A stretch of 64,000 nucleotides of DNA from Apostichopus japonicus. Taxonomy: Eukaryota > Echinodermata > Holothuroidea > Aspidochirotida > Stichopodidae. The DNA is taken from NCBI RefSeq assembly GCF_037975245.1, contig NC_092576.1:16340111-16404110 (forward strand), written 5' to 3'. Position numbers and translations under genes: made by a program. The notes below the pieces were generated by a model. It was not told the origin of the DNA. It saw only the letters and a program-made list of their open reading frames with translations, and did no database searches. This document shows positions 21,311-34,120 of this stretch, in pieces; position 1 is the first letter of the stretch, and each line of letters opens with the position of its first letter.

Positions 21311-24300
21311 CACAGACAGGAAACTTAAGGAAATTTATACAGAACTAGCTAGTAAAATTGATGTTGTACTTGAATATTAAGATAACATGTCGTAAAATTA
21401 TTATTGGGAATAGTAAAATAACTGTTGATCTTACACACAGAAAACAATATGTAAAATAATGTAAATCACGGGTTGTAAAAAAATACATGGCATTTTGTAA
21501 ATATTACACAACATTCAGTAAAAGTATGCGTATGCATGCGATCACGTATTGCCGAAAATTATAGTAAAAGTCCACTTAGTAATTTAACAGGATTACAAGT
21601 AATTTTTGCCAAAGCGTTAATAAACGGATGCAGAGTTAGATATTGCAACCTAACTTGTACCATTTTGTAAAATAAATGTATCGTTACCAAATATACTTGT
21701 AATCCACCGCCATACGCGCGCAAGCTACATGCAGTTAGCGACCACTCGTGGCGTGGACGTTTAGTTATTATATAATTGAACGTGACAACACTGAGAAATG
21801 CTTCTAGACTCACGACTAAATCGGGTAGACGACTGATTTTAATTCGCTTGCGTTACATAGATATAACGTTAAATGTATACATTAAGTTACATAATAGGCT
21901 AGCTGCTGTTTTTCATACTGTTACTTAGTGTATTCTATTCGTAAGTTCAGTTACGCCTAATCATAACTTAGTGTATCCTTTTAGTCCTTTTTACGTAGTA
22001 GGGCTTACCTAGGCTATACTAGGCAGTACATTTTAAAATGGCCTGAGCATCGGATTATCGTACCGCTGATACCATTTTTTTAGAGTAAACGTATTCATGT
22101 AATGCAATTTATAATAACTGGTTTGACATTTTAGCAGGTTACAAGTAGGCCAAGGCTGGTGTGGATTGGTGATACTGATAAACCAAACTAAGGCTATAAT
22201 TTAATAGTGATCTAGCCCTTATCATTAAAGTGTATGCAATTGCAGACACTTCAGTTGAAACTTTGTTACGTTTAAAATTCTTTGAACTTTTACCTTTGAC
22301 CTATTCATTTTCCTCATATCAGTTGAAATATAGATCAGCCCAGCAACGTCACTAATCTTCCAGAAGAAGTTAAATACATTACAAAGATACCTTTACAAGC
22401 ATAGTTCAATATAGTGTGGCAGAAATTATGACCGAAATTTCCCCAACATTCCTGAAATATTTGTCAAAATCTTGCAAATTACCGGCAAAAGTACTTAGTA
22501 TTTATATATTATACAGTCACAGGATACACTCTCCTAAAAGCAAAAAAACAACTCATATCTCTGCCATTTATCATCTAATTTCACCACTATTGGTATTAAT
22601 AGGAAGGAAATGTTATAGAAATATCATAAAATAACATAAATTCAGATGACAATCCAATTCATTGAGTTCTAGTTAACTGTTCATAGACAGAAGAGATGCC
22701 ATGTTGGGACCTAATTTGCATATTTGCATACAGAATGAGCTCAGAATGAATAAGAGTCATGTGATATGAAATTCTGAACTTCTCACCTGTCCATTGCTAT
22801 ATAAATTCCTGTACAAACTATTCTAAATTACATTAAAAGAGACACCCCCATCCAAACTCTTATTAGTTTTTGTTTATAGGATGTGCTATGAAAAAAATGG
22901 GTTGATTGCATTATCATCTTATGAGTTTACAAAGGCTTAAAAATTCTGAATTTTTATCACTGTGATAATCGGAGCAAGCCAGATAATTGTAAATGTGAGT
23001 GCAGCCAAGCCTACCTGTACTTAAGGTCTAACTTCAACTTAAGTTGTAAGCCTAGATGTATGCAGTTGGCACACCAGATGTCTCTTTTTTTTTCTTTGAT
23101 TGCTTAAATAATTCATCTAGTTGGTAGACAGTACTATCTGAGAATATATTCAACAATAACCATATGTAAAAACAGTGTAATGCTTCATTTAACTTGCTTC
23201 TTAGATGAGAAAAACACACTTGAAATCCATTTGTTATACCACATTCTTTTCCTAGGAGACGCAAAGGGGTAACCTATCTGTAAAGGAATCATGTGCAGCT
23301 TTCCAAGACTTCAAATTAGCATGTAAGCACAAAATCTTTAAAAAAAAGTATATTTATGTTTGAGTTAATACTAGATATAAATATAACCATTAACCTAAGG
23401 ATAGTCCCTGTTGGTTTCCTAGGAAAGCACCAAATTGCAGTTTGTTTTTGCTAATTATTTCAGAAAAGCCTCAGTCATATGTGTTACTTCTTGGAGTTAG
23501 CAAATAAAAAACATCATCAGCAGTTATTTTTGATCATCGAAAGACATGCCCTACCTAAGAGGACATTTATGAAGGCTATTGATATGTGCTTCAAATCATT
23601 ATATGTGTATAATCTGGGAGACAAAAAGGCATGCCTTTATGCCTGGGAATTTTTCCAAAAAAAGTTGTTTATGAGTTATCTGGACTGGTAGTGTAGAGTG
23701 CAACCAGATTCGAGATTGTATATGCTTACCGTGCAACTAACAAAGACAATATAACTGCAGTGTAGCAGTCGTCATAGTCAGCATTCCACATGTTTTCACA
23801 TCTCTAAGTTTCACTTTGATGTAAATCTTCCAGTTGTTCGGTTAACAAGATTATATCCTTCATTTCGCCACTACTTGTTTTGATTGTTTTGCATGCTAAT
23901 TCAAATCAAACTAATAATGAACAAATCACTGTGTATCTAAAGTTGTTGCTTGTTTTAAATTGACTTCAGGAAGAGTTGTTTCTGTGTAATTACATATTTA
24001 GACCCGTCACATCGGAGGACTAAGAGTGTTAAATTCATTGTACTTAATACTCAGCAGTACAATAATAAATCCAATCAATGTGATGATTGTGTGTTTAACA
24101 TGGTGAATGTAACATTTATTTCACAAAAAGTAACATTAAATTGATATAATGTCATAGCATTTTGTGTCCCAAGAATGCTAATGGTCAGTTTAATGCAAAT
24201 ATGTTTCATGTCACAAAGTTCACTACTTTTCCATTTTCTTTGAAGAAGATGTCGGATCACTTCATTCTTCCTTTCTTTATTTGGTACTGGTTGATTGTTG

Positions 24301-24632
24301 ACTCTTTATTAAATTTAAACAATTATCTGCAGCAGATTATGAAAATACTTCTTATATATGGGTGACTACAGGAATAGTTGTATCATTGTCATTGTCTTCA
24401 AAACCGACAGTTGATTATGATTTAACTTTAGCTTTAAAATGATATTTACTATAAATGTTGAAGAGGTGGGGTATTTATGTGTAAAGTGAAGGAAACTAAT
24501 TTCTTAACTGGCTGACATCAATTATTCAAGATCCTTCAACTTACTTGAGGAAGTATTGATCCATTGTGCTTTATACTATTATATCATAATCCTGTCTAAG
24601 CGTTGATAGTCAGTTTTACTCGTTGGCGCATC
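21311..24632. other. No recognisable gene
   Basis: AT-rich sequence. Frames at 22,416, 23,052 and 23,479 are short and lack recognisable domains. No splice-supported exon could be built. Confidence 0.5.
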
Positions 24633-27600
24633 ACTACAATGCTCAATTATATACCAGCATGTTTAAGTTGCAAAGCTCATATGACATAGAATGATTATCA
24701 TGTTTCTTTTAATATGTTCATGGGTTGAATTATTGTTATTGAAACTAAAGTAACTATGAACAGTTCATTTCACGTACCCTTGCAAGAGATTTTAGCTAAT
24801 GCTGCGGGTAGAGTTGAATCTTCGTCACATTTTGCAATCAGACAGTTGATTATGTTAATTTTTGGAAGCCTTCAACTATATTTACATGTTGATGGAGTTG
24901 TGTAAAAATTCCTAAGTCGACTATGATATTTGTACATGCATCTCATGAACTAAAAAAGGAAATTATTTAAATATTCGTAAGCATGCACCTTTAAGAGATA
25001 GTACCTTGATACCTTGCCATCCATAACTGGACACAAAAGTTAAAATATCATGACTGTAGTTCACTATTCATGCATGATTGTAGATGCTCAGGAAACCCTC
25101 TTAAGTGTTGAAATAAAAGGTTGAATTCATCAAATGTTCTGAATTATTTGTGTTGTCATTCCTCTTTGTTGTCTCTTATATGTGCTTTTCTGTTGTGATC
25201 TACTTAAAAAACAAGGAATCAAGCTGCCTTTAATAATTAACTTAGAACATGTATGAAACACTTATGAACGGCTCCTATGTTAAAATCTATGTTAAATATA
25301 AGGCCTATATCTTTCGTCTTATATTATCTGAAAACCGTGCCAAAGGGTAATAATTTATCGTTTCAAAGGGGCATAATTTTGAAAATCAAGTCAATGTATA
25401 TGCTAAAAAATAAGAGTCTATCAGTTTAAAATGTAAAAGCATCTCAAGTAAATAGTCAACCAGAAACGGTCAAGCTGTCCAATGTTTTTATGCAGTTTGG
25501 AAGCAAGCAAACGCATGGTACTAATCTGCCATCGCAGTACTCTGTACAACAAGTTCCACCATCACTTCGAAGCAGTCACCCTAGACAAAACTACCTTATT
25601 CAATATATTGGCTTTTCGATTTGGATCATAGACCTAAGTAATCCTTACCTTGAATGAAGGACAGGTATCTACAATTAGACGTGTACACTCACAGTCGATA
25701 GTCGCAGTATTGTTTTGCGTATTTATGAATGTACATGTACACAAGCAGATCCGCGCAAAAGCAAGGAAATACTTGTTAACAAATTGTTTAACAAAGTTGT
25801 CTCAAGACAGTCGCCGGTTCATACAGAACGTGTATGCGAATCACGATCCACTGCGTGCATGTGTATGTACATGTACATACACACATGCATAGCGTAAGCA
25901 AGAACTTCCCAATTCAGCATGAAAAGTGCAAGACCCAGCCAATGAGAAGCGAGGTATGCAAATTATGGCCTTTACCGCGCTGGGAAAAAAATCTCGCCGC
26001 CTAGTATGCTACATTGAAACTGTGTAAATAAATCTTCGCAAGAGGTAACGATGCAGTGAATGATACTAGGATGCGATGAAACTGTGTAAATATATAATTA
26101 TAAAACAGCCTTTTTTTAAGATGCTATATAAACAAATAATTTTTCACAATAATGTTAACGTAAATGTTTGCAAGAGGTAGTACTAAAAAATTAACTCAAT
26201 AGTTGTGTTTGTGTGCTCATTTTTTTACAAAGTAATGAACATTTATTTGCTGCATTTTTCCAACAATAATGTCTCCTTTTTTCAATAGTATATAATGTCA
26301 TTTTCCTTCACAACTTCAACTTTGTAAAAGAATGGCACCTCAACAGTACACCGAAGAATCTAACGTATATCTTGTTGAAGTATTTATGTTTCCTAAGGGA
26401 ACAGAATATACTTCTTGCTAGATGTCTGGCAGACCCCCTGAAGGAAGTTATGTAAACACGAGCGTTATAACTAGTAATATGGACCCTCTCAATAGTATTA
26501 TATTGTGGCTGAAATTAGATTAATTGAATAACACGATAAAGTAAGTTTTGGCTGTCTTATTTACGGTCATTCAACATCAAAATGGGGAGTAAGAACAAAA
26601 ACACAATTTTATAATAATAGCAGAGTGTAGCATTTAAGTGTTGTAAATGATACGTTAAAGAATTTACACAATAACTACTAATATATGCCTGATTACTATT
26701 TGATTATGTTTAACGAATCAACATACGACTACACAACCCAGTAACCATGCATAACTGAGCTGCGTGCGTTATGTGAGCAGGTGAGTGTTGTTCTGAATAG
26801 TATTTGAGGTTAGGTAAACGGGTCACAATAAATATATTTTGTTTGAGGTAATGAGCGTGTCAATCGCTTCATCGATTACCATAGAGGTATAGCACAGTCT
26901 CCACAGCCGTTGTAGTTTAGCTCAGTGTGTTAGCTCAGTGGTTAACGCCGGTGCCTTTCAATCATAAGGTCCCGAGTTCGAGTCACTCCAAGATTAATGT
27001 ATGTCGTCTAGTTACAGAGTTGTTGACAATTGACAATTCATAATCATGGACGTTAAATATGAATTTAAGAGACTGTCTTCGGTCAGCTTGCGGCTTTGAT
27101 AAGCCATTGATGGCTTCTTTGCGAGTTCCTGCTTGCAGGAGGACCTTAAAATCACCATCACTAGTTTGTCGTAAACCTATGTTTTCGTCGGGGTTTATAC
27201 GTGCACTATCAGTGGGATTCGTCTTTAAGTCTCCCCACGACTGTTCCCGTTATATTGTATTTCCGACCCTTTGTCATCCTCGACGTTTGCAGTGAAGAAA
27301 CTGTAATAGTTAAAACCTGGCCAGAAATCAGACCACCTATTTTCAAACGCTGTAATTAAAAAGCAGTTTTACACAAACCTACTCCAAATCCGTTTCGTTA
27401 TTTGATCTACCACCATTTACCTGATCTCGCTATGGTGCCGAACGTAGCAATCTGAGGGTGCCTGTTGGCGGCTATTACTAAAATCCAACCCACCCGTGAC
27501 ATTCTTTCTAAGTATCAAAAGTCACAAGAATCATTATTTGATGGCTTTGTAAATCTTTATTCTTTTTCTTTAGCAAACGAAAACCAGATGCAACTATAAT

Positions 27601-28733
27601 TGTAATTTTCTTTTGTTTTTTCTTGTTTTCATGTTTCCATCACTATGGAACTTTACCTTCATGGTGTAGGCGAGTACTGATAATTACAGAGTATGTGGCT
27701 AAGGCGCACATCGTGCGACCTGTAACTCTCAGAACAAATCGTCCAATGATGTTAGATAAATAATGAAATGTGTGTAACTATATGATTTTGTTGCAGTGGT
27801 TATAGAAATGTTAGAAGAATACACCAATGTTTAAGCTGTTAAGCGCAGAGAACTTCAAACAATATAAATCAGAACGGTGGAGTTGAATCGCACGGCCATT
27901 CAAGCACACTATCAGTAAAGTTCTATTCACAATTTGGTAAATATATTTTAAAGTCGTCAAGATTTCTGAGTGATTCATTGTATAGCTCAAATTGCTTTGA
28001 TATTTAATCTATTGTACCACGGAGTCTGTATGATGATGCCAGAACCCGTGTCGATCAGTTTATTTGTTCTACTCATCAAATGAGAGCAAATACCAAACAC
28101 ATCTATACATTACACAGAACAAAAGGACAACGAGAACGCTCCTCTAGAAATGGCACATGCAACCGTTTTGATAGAACTGTTGTGCGTGATAGGTAGTTCC
28201 TCCTTTTAAGATTTTTGTTCAAATTAACCATGATTTTTCCTACTTTCTGGTAAACATGTCACACGCAAACCATAAACTAAATGTCCACGCTTGTTCCTTC
28301 TTTCTGGTGTATCTCTTTGTATACATATTACACGCTACGAAAACGATTTTAAGTTCTGCCGTTTATATATCGAGACAGGGTTCCACTTGGTGTCTGGGAT
28401 TAATCATAATAGTAAACGATATAGCGAAAATTTAAAATAAATATGTCTAAGAATCATAATTTCTGTGTTTGTCAAAAGCATTACAAAACAGTTTTAAGCC
28501 ATACATTTGAGATTTCATCCAAGGTGTTGCAACGAGCCGTAGAATTTTATCTTAATTTTATAATGAAAATTTCATACATTGTTCTTGTCTTATATTTCCC
28601 CTGGCTCCTTCCCTACTTTTCCGGGAGTTGAAATGACCTCGGTATAGCGGTTGTTGACTAATCTGAACCTTTTCTCCTTTTTCAAAGAAAGGGGGGAAGG
28701 GTAGATTTAGTTACCTCCTCATATTTTGTGACT
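24633..28733 (+). repeat. Tandem segmental duplication, left copy (A)
   Basis: Begins CTACAATGCTCAATTATATA and ends TTTTGTGACT. It matches copy B (28,736-32,560) in order and orientation over most of its length, offset by about 4.1 kb at the start. Copy A has a private SINE at 26,919-27,161. The part at about 25,290-26,040 aligns poorly with B. No multi-exon gene was recognised in it. Confidence 0.9.
26919..27161 (+). mobile_element. tRNA-derived SINE in duplication copy A
   Basis: Starts with AGCTCAGTGTGT, then a perfect box A (TAGCTCAGTGG, 26,931) and box B (GAGTTCGAGTC, about 26,975). The body contains GACTGTCTTCGGTCAGCTTG and ends AAAATCACCATCAC. It is flanked by TAGTTT at 26,913-26,918 and 27,162-27,167. 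Copy B has a single uninterrupted TAGTTT at the matching place, an empty site. Confidence 0.8.
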
Positions 28734-28735
28734 GT

Positions 28736-31700
28736 ACTATAATGCTCAATTATATACCAGCATGTTTAATTTGCAAAGCTCATATGATATAATAGATTAT
28801 GTTTCTTGATTATGTTCATGGATTTATTTATTGTTATTGATACTAAAGTTACTATGAACAGATCATTTTACGTATCAATGCAAGCGATTTTAGCTAATGC
28901 TGCGGGTAGAGTTGAATATGTCAAATTTTGCAATCAGACAGTTGATTCTGTTATTTTTTGGGAGCCTACAACTATTTCAACTTGTTGAGGGAGATGGGTA
29001 AAAACTCCTAAGTCGACCAATGCTTTTTGTACATGCATCTCGGAAACTAAAAAAGTAAATTATTTAAATTTTCGTAAGCATGCATCTTTAAGATCATACC
29101 TTTTGATCATGTTTTTGTTATTTGCCTTTTGTTTATGTTTCTGTTATTGTATTTTTGTTTATTATAGGTAAAAGTGGGATTTACTGAAAGATTTCAACCG
29201 TTTGAAAGTATGATATCAATGTGGTTACGGCCGCCCAATGTATATGATGCAAACTGCCATCCATAACTGGACACATGATCTAAAATATTACGACTGTAGT
29301 TCACTATTAATGCATGATTGTAGCTGCTCAGGAAACCCTCTTAAGTGTTGAAATGATAGGTTGAATTCATCAAATATTCTGAATTATTTGTGTTGTCATT
29401 CCTCTTTGTTATCTCTTAAATGTGCTTCTCTTTTGTGATCAATTTTTAAAAAAAGGAACCAAGGTGCCTTTAATAATTACCCTTAAACATCTATAAAACA
29501 CTTAATGAACGGGTTCTATGTTGAAATCGCTTGGCAAAATAATACATAATAATTTTGTAGTTTCGTTACATGCTGATCATGTAAAACTTTACAAAACAGC
29601 AGTAAAGTAAAATTTACTTAAATGTTTTAGTGTTCTTCTTTGACATAAAAATCAAGTTAAATTTAACCTGTGCACAACATTTTCTGAATGTATGTACTTT
29701 CAAAAACAAGACAACCATGTTTCCTGCCACGTTGGCAGTACATCTAATGAAATGAGTTTCCTTCATGCATATTTACAGTAATTGTTACGAAGAAGACTTT
29801 AAAAAGTAAAATCTGAAATATAAAATAATATGTTTTTGCACTAGCTTTTTATAATGCTATAAAAACAATCGGTAACGATGCTGTGCATGATCGTATGCCT
29901 TTTTTTGGTTTTGATACCCCCAGATCACCGGAAAAGGCACTTCTCAGGCTTGAAAATGACCAACCAGGTGAGCCATTTTGCCTAAGAACCAAGTATTTCC
30001 CAATACTATTTTGTTCATCCATAACCTTGTTGAAAATTGTCACCAGTCACACGTCATGTTCGACCTCATCGCATTTCCTGTGGGTCGTTGCTTTTGTTGG
30101 TGATTCTATACGCCGCGGCCTACAACACCCGTCAGCCCCACTTTTGAAGGTTTAACCGTATATTTTGTTCAAAACTGGATAAATCCACTTCAAAACAGAC
30201 CCATAATGTTGCACGAAATTTCATCTATGGACTACCAATATACAAAATCCTCCTTCAACCCCTAACAGACCGTTCAAAATTGCACGAGTAGAGGGAAGTA
30301 TGATGAAAAATGTTGGTCAGGGATGTTTCGAAAATGCAGACAAAGATAATTCATTGGTGTACAAATATTACAACCTCTTATAACCTCTTACAACGGCTAC
30401 TATGAAACTTCGTTGAAGGAAATGAAAAAATACCAGATATTTTCGAAACCGAACACCACACACATAGCCCCTAAGCAAATATTTTTGTGAAAATTTGGGC
30501 AATATGGTGAGACAATATGGAGAAACAGCAACAACAAACAAACAAAAGGGAACAGTACAAACTTCTTACTTTATCTCTTGCAAACCCCCTGAAGAATCTT
30601 ATGTAAACATGAGCGTTATAACTAGTAAGATGTATCTTCTCAATAATAGGATATTTTGGCTGAAATAAGATTTATTGATTAACACGAGAAAGTAAGTTTT
30701 GGCTGACTTATTGACGGTCATTCAACATCAAAATGGGAAGGAAGAACAAAAACATAATTTTATAATAATTGCAGAGTGTAACAATTAAGTGTTGTAAATA
30801 ATAAGTTTAAAGAATTTACACCGAAGCAACTACTAATATATTCCTGATTACTATTTAAATATGCTTAGCAAATCAACGTACGACTGCACAATCCAGTAAC
30901 CATGCATAACTGAGCTGCGTGCGTTATGTGAGCAGGTGTGTGTTGTTCTGAATATATAGTATTTGAGGTCAGGTAACCGGGTCACTATAAAAATATTTGT
31001 GAGGGGTAATGGGCGTGACTATAGCTTCATCGATTACGATAGAAGTATAGCAAAGTGTCCACAGCCGTTGTAGTTTGTCGTAAAACTATGTTTATGTCGG
31101 GTTTTATACGTGGTTAAGTGGGATTCGTCATTGAGTCTCCCCACGACTGTTGCCGTTATATTGTTGTATTTCCAAACCTTGGTCATCCTCGACGTCTGCA
31201 TTGGTGAAACCGAAATAGTTAAAACCTGACCAGAAATCAGACCACATATTTTCAAACGCTGTAATTATTAATCAGTTTTACACAAACCTACTCCAAATCC
31301 GTGTCGTTATTTGATCTACCACCATTTACCTGATCCCGCTTTGGTGCCGAACGTAGCAATCTGAGGGTGCCTGTTGGCGGCTATTACTTAAATCCAACCC
31401 ACCCGTAACATTCTCTCTAAGTATCACAATTCAAGAATCTTTATTTGATGCTTTGTAAATCCTTATTCTTGTTCTTTAGCAAACGATAATCAGATGCAGC
31501 TATAATTGTAATTTTCTTTTGTTTTTCCTTTTTTTCATGTCTTCATCAGTAAGGAAGTTTACCTTCATGGTGTAGGCGAGTACTGATACTTACACAGTAT
31601 GTGGTGAAGGCGCACCTCGTGCGACCTGTAACTCTCAGAACAAATCGTCCAAGGATGTTTGATACATAATGGAATGTGTGTAACTATATGATATTGTTGC

Positions 31701-32560
31701 AGTGGTTATAGAAATGTTAGAAGAACCTAGCTGTGTTTGAGTTGTTAACCGCAGAGAATTTCAACCAATATAAATCAGAACGGTGGAGTTGAATCGCACG
31801 GCCATTCAAGCACACTATCAGTAAAGTTCTATTCACAATTTGGTAAATATATTTTAAAGTCGTCAAGATTTCTGAGTAATTCGTTGTATAGTTCAAATTG
31901 CTTTGATATTTAACCTATTGTACCACGGAGTCTGTATGATGATGCCAGAACCCAGTCGATCAGTTTATTCTTCTACTCAACAAATGAGAGCGAATAACAA
32001 ACATCTCTATACATTACACATACCAAACGGAGAAAGAGAGCGCTCTGCTGGAACTGACACATACAACCGTTTTAATAAAACTGCTGTGCGTGGTAGGTAG
32101 TTCCTCCTTTTAAGATTTGTGTTTAAAATATCCATGATTGTTCCTGCTTGTTGGTATACATGTTACACGCTACGCAAACGATTTTAAGTTCTGCCGTTTA
32201 TAGCGAGACAGGGTTGCAATTAGTGTGGGATTAATCATAATAGTAAACGATGTAGCGTAATTCAAAAAAAAAAAAAATAGGAATCATAATTTCTGTGTTT
32301 TGTTGTCAAAGCATAACAAAACAATTTTAAGACATAAATTAGAAATTTCATCCAATTTGTTGCGACGAGCCAGAGAATTTTTTATTTATTTTATTATGAA
32401 AATTTGCTTACACTTTTCTTGTCTTATATTTCCCCTGGCTCCTTCCCTATCTTCCCGGGGTTGAAAAGACCTCGGATATAGCGGTTGTTGACTAACCTGA
32501 AACTTTTATTCTTTTTTGAAGTGGGGGAAGGGGTTTAGTTACTCCCTCTATTTTGTGACT
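28736..32560 (+). repeat. Tandem segmental duplication, right copy (B)
   Basis: Direct repeat of copy A. It starts one or two bases after A ends, so the junction is head-to-tail. It lacks the SINE of A. In its middle (about 29,893-30,540) it has a private insertion related to the TIR element at 44,561-46,547. Confidence 0.9.
29888..30500 (+). mobile_element. Fragment of the CAGG TIR-element family inside copy B
   Basis: About 600 bases match, in inverse orientation, 45,857-46,460. Shared words include CAGATCACCGGAAA, GCACGAGTAGAGGAAAGT-like and CCCACTTTTGAAGGTTT. The GC-rich terminal repeats are not present, so it is truncated. Open frames on both strands share translated blocks with 46,557-46,255 only because the DNA is shared. 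Confidence 0.75.
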
Positions 32561-33984
32561 TGAAGCATTATTAAGTTTTAAATTGACAGCATACCAAATA
32601 TTTACTGTTATTCTCCCATATTTATAAATTATTGGATTCTGGATAAAGGTTGTTACATGAATCAAAAAGTTCACATGAAGACGAAACAAACCTAAAAATA
32701 TATTATTCGTATTTTAATCTCATATAAGGGATAGCAAATACTGATAATTAAAAAGTGTATATCACATAATTTATGAATGATCCCAGCTTCACAGATTGTG
32801 CCGTTTTTTATTAATAAAAATTCACAGTTTATGCCACAGTTATTTCTTTTGGCGCTCCATAGCTCTAAACCAATACAGTCAGATAGCTGTCAACCGAAGA
32901 ATCTTAGCAGAGGCCAGTTTAACAGCTAAGGAAAGGGGATTAACGTTCGTTAACTATGAACCCTTTCGAGTTTGAAATAGCCACAAAACCTCCTCTCCTT
33001 TAGATATAATGATTCCTTTTTGAGATAAGAAGTAGTTTGTCTTACTAATATATTCCACTTTATTTTCAAATTTACTCTTGGGCAATCGAAGCATATATTA
33101 CAAAAGTTAAAATTCTTCTTGACAAGTCCCCTTAACACCGGTGGACCTCTGCCCTAATTTTATTCAAGCCTACTATTCCGCTGTCTAGTCATTACGTTGT
33201 CATGAAATAAGATCACGAGCGATCTTTATATCAAGAATATCTATTTTCAAGACACTATAAAATTTCCTGTTTGAAAGTAAACTGTGTTGTGAGCAACTCA
33301 ACATCAACAGCATCGTCGAGCCTGCAAAAATGCGGTATAACTACATGTCCAGTCCGTATGAATGAAATGTGTCACTGTAAGTCTCAAATTGGTTTATAGA
33401 ACGTGGTCAAAACTGGATCATGTTTTCCTGTTATTCTATGTTTTTTTTTAGTACAACTAATGTCACAGTCGATAATCTTAGATCTTAGGAGAAATTCTCA
33501 CTATTGGTTTTAATTCTTTGATTTACTTTGTTTCTAATTGCATAATCGTGAGCCTGTATGGACCCGATTACTGGGAGGAACACCCAATACACGGCATAAA
33601 GCCCAACCGCCTCATCGCCCTCTCCCCTCTACGCCCACACTACCTCCCTACGCCTCATCTGCATGCTTGGGATGTAACACCCCAATGAGGTCTCTCCATG
33701 CATGGTGATGGCGTTCGAAGATGAGTTACAAACTGCGAGACACAATAGATCTGCATAAAATGTACGTCACTTCCTTGTCGTGAACACTGAACATAGAAGT
33801 AACACATGGAAGTAATTATATGGAGACCCACTAACGGTTCATCTAGTACCTGTAACCAATAGGAATTCCATATATTAAAGTTTAAAGAGTTCAAGCCCTA
33901 TCACAACCGTATTATTTTCCAACCGTACTGCTTCAGTCACAACTAATCAATCTTTGTTTCATTAGAACCTCGTTTGCAGTAACG
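32561..33984. other. No recognisable gene
   Basis: Unique AT-rich sequence to the right of the tandem duplication. Short frames lack motifs. Confidence 0.5.
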
Positions 33985-34120
33985 ATGTTTGTTGCGTTCC
34001 TGTTTCTTTTCATGATTAGAGTTTTGGCTGCAGGGTCAGATAGTTCCCTTCTGCACAGGTTACATATGGAAGAGGCTACGTCGAGTAGTGAAGATAAACC
34101 GTGTCAGCTAAACATTTCTG
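33985..34120 (+). CDS. Candidate first exon of a secreted or membrane protein
   Basis: ATG at 33,985 opens MFVAFLFLFMIRVLAAGSDS, a typical signal peptide with a likely cleavage after AAG or LAA. It is followed by a polar stretch (LLHRLHMEEATSSSEDKPC, then LNIS) and a perfect GTAAGT donor at 34,121. The exon would be 136 coding bases, phase 1. No downstream exon with a family signature was found in the next 4 kb, so the product is unknown. The signal peptide, short length and donor together make it more convincing than the other small frames here. Confidence 0.5.
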
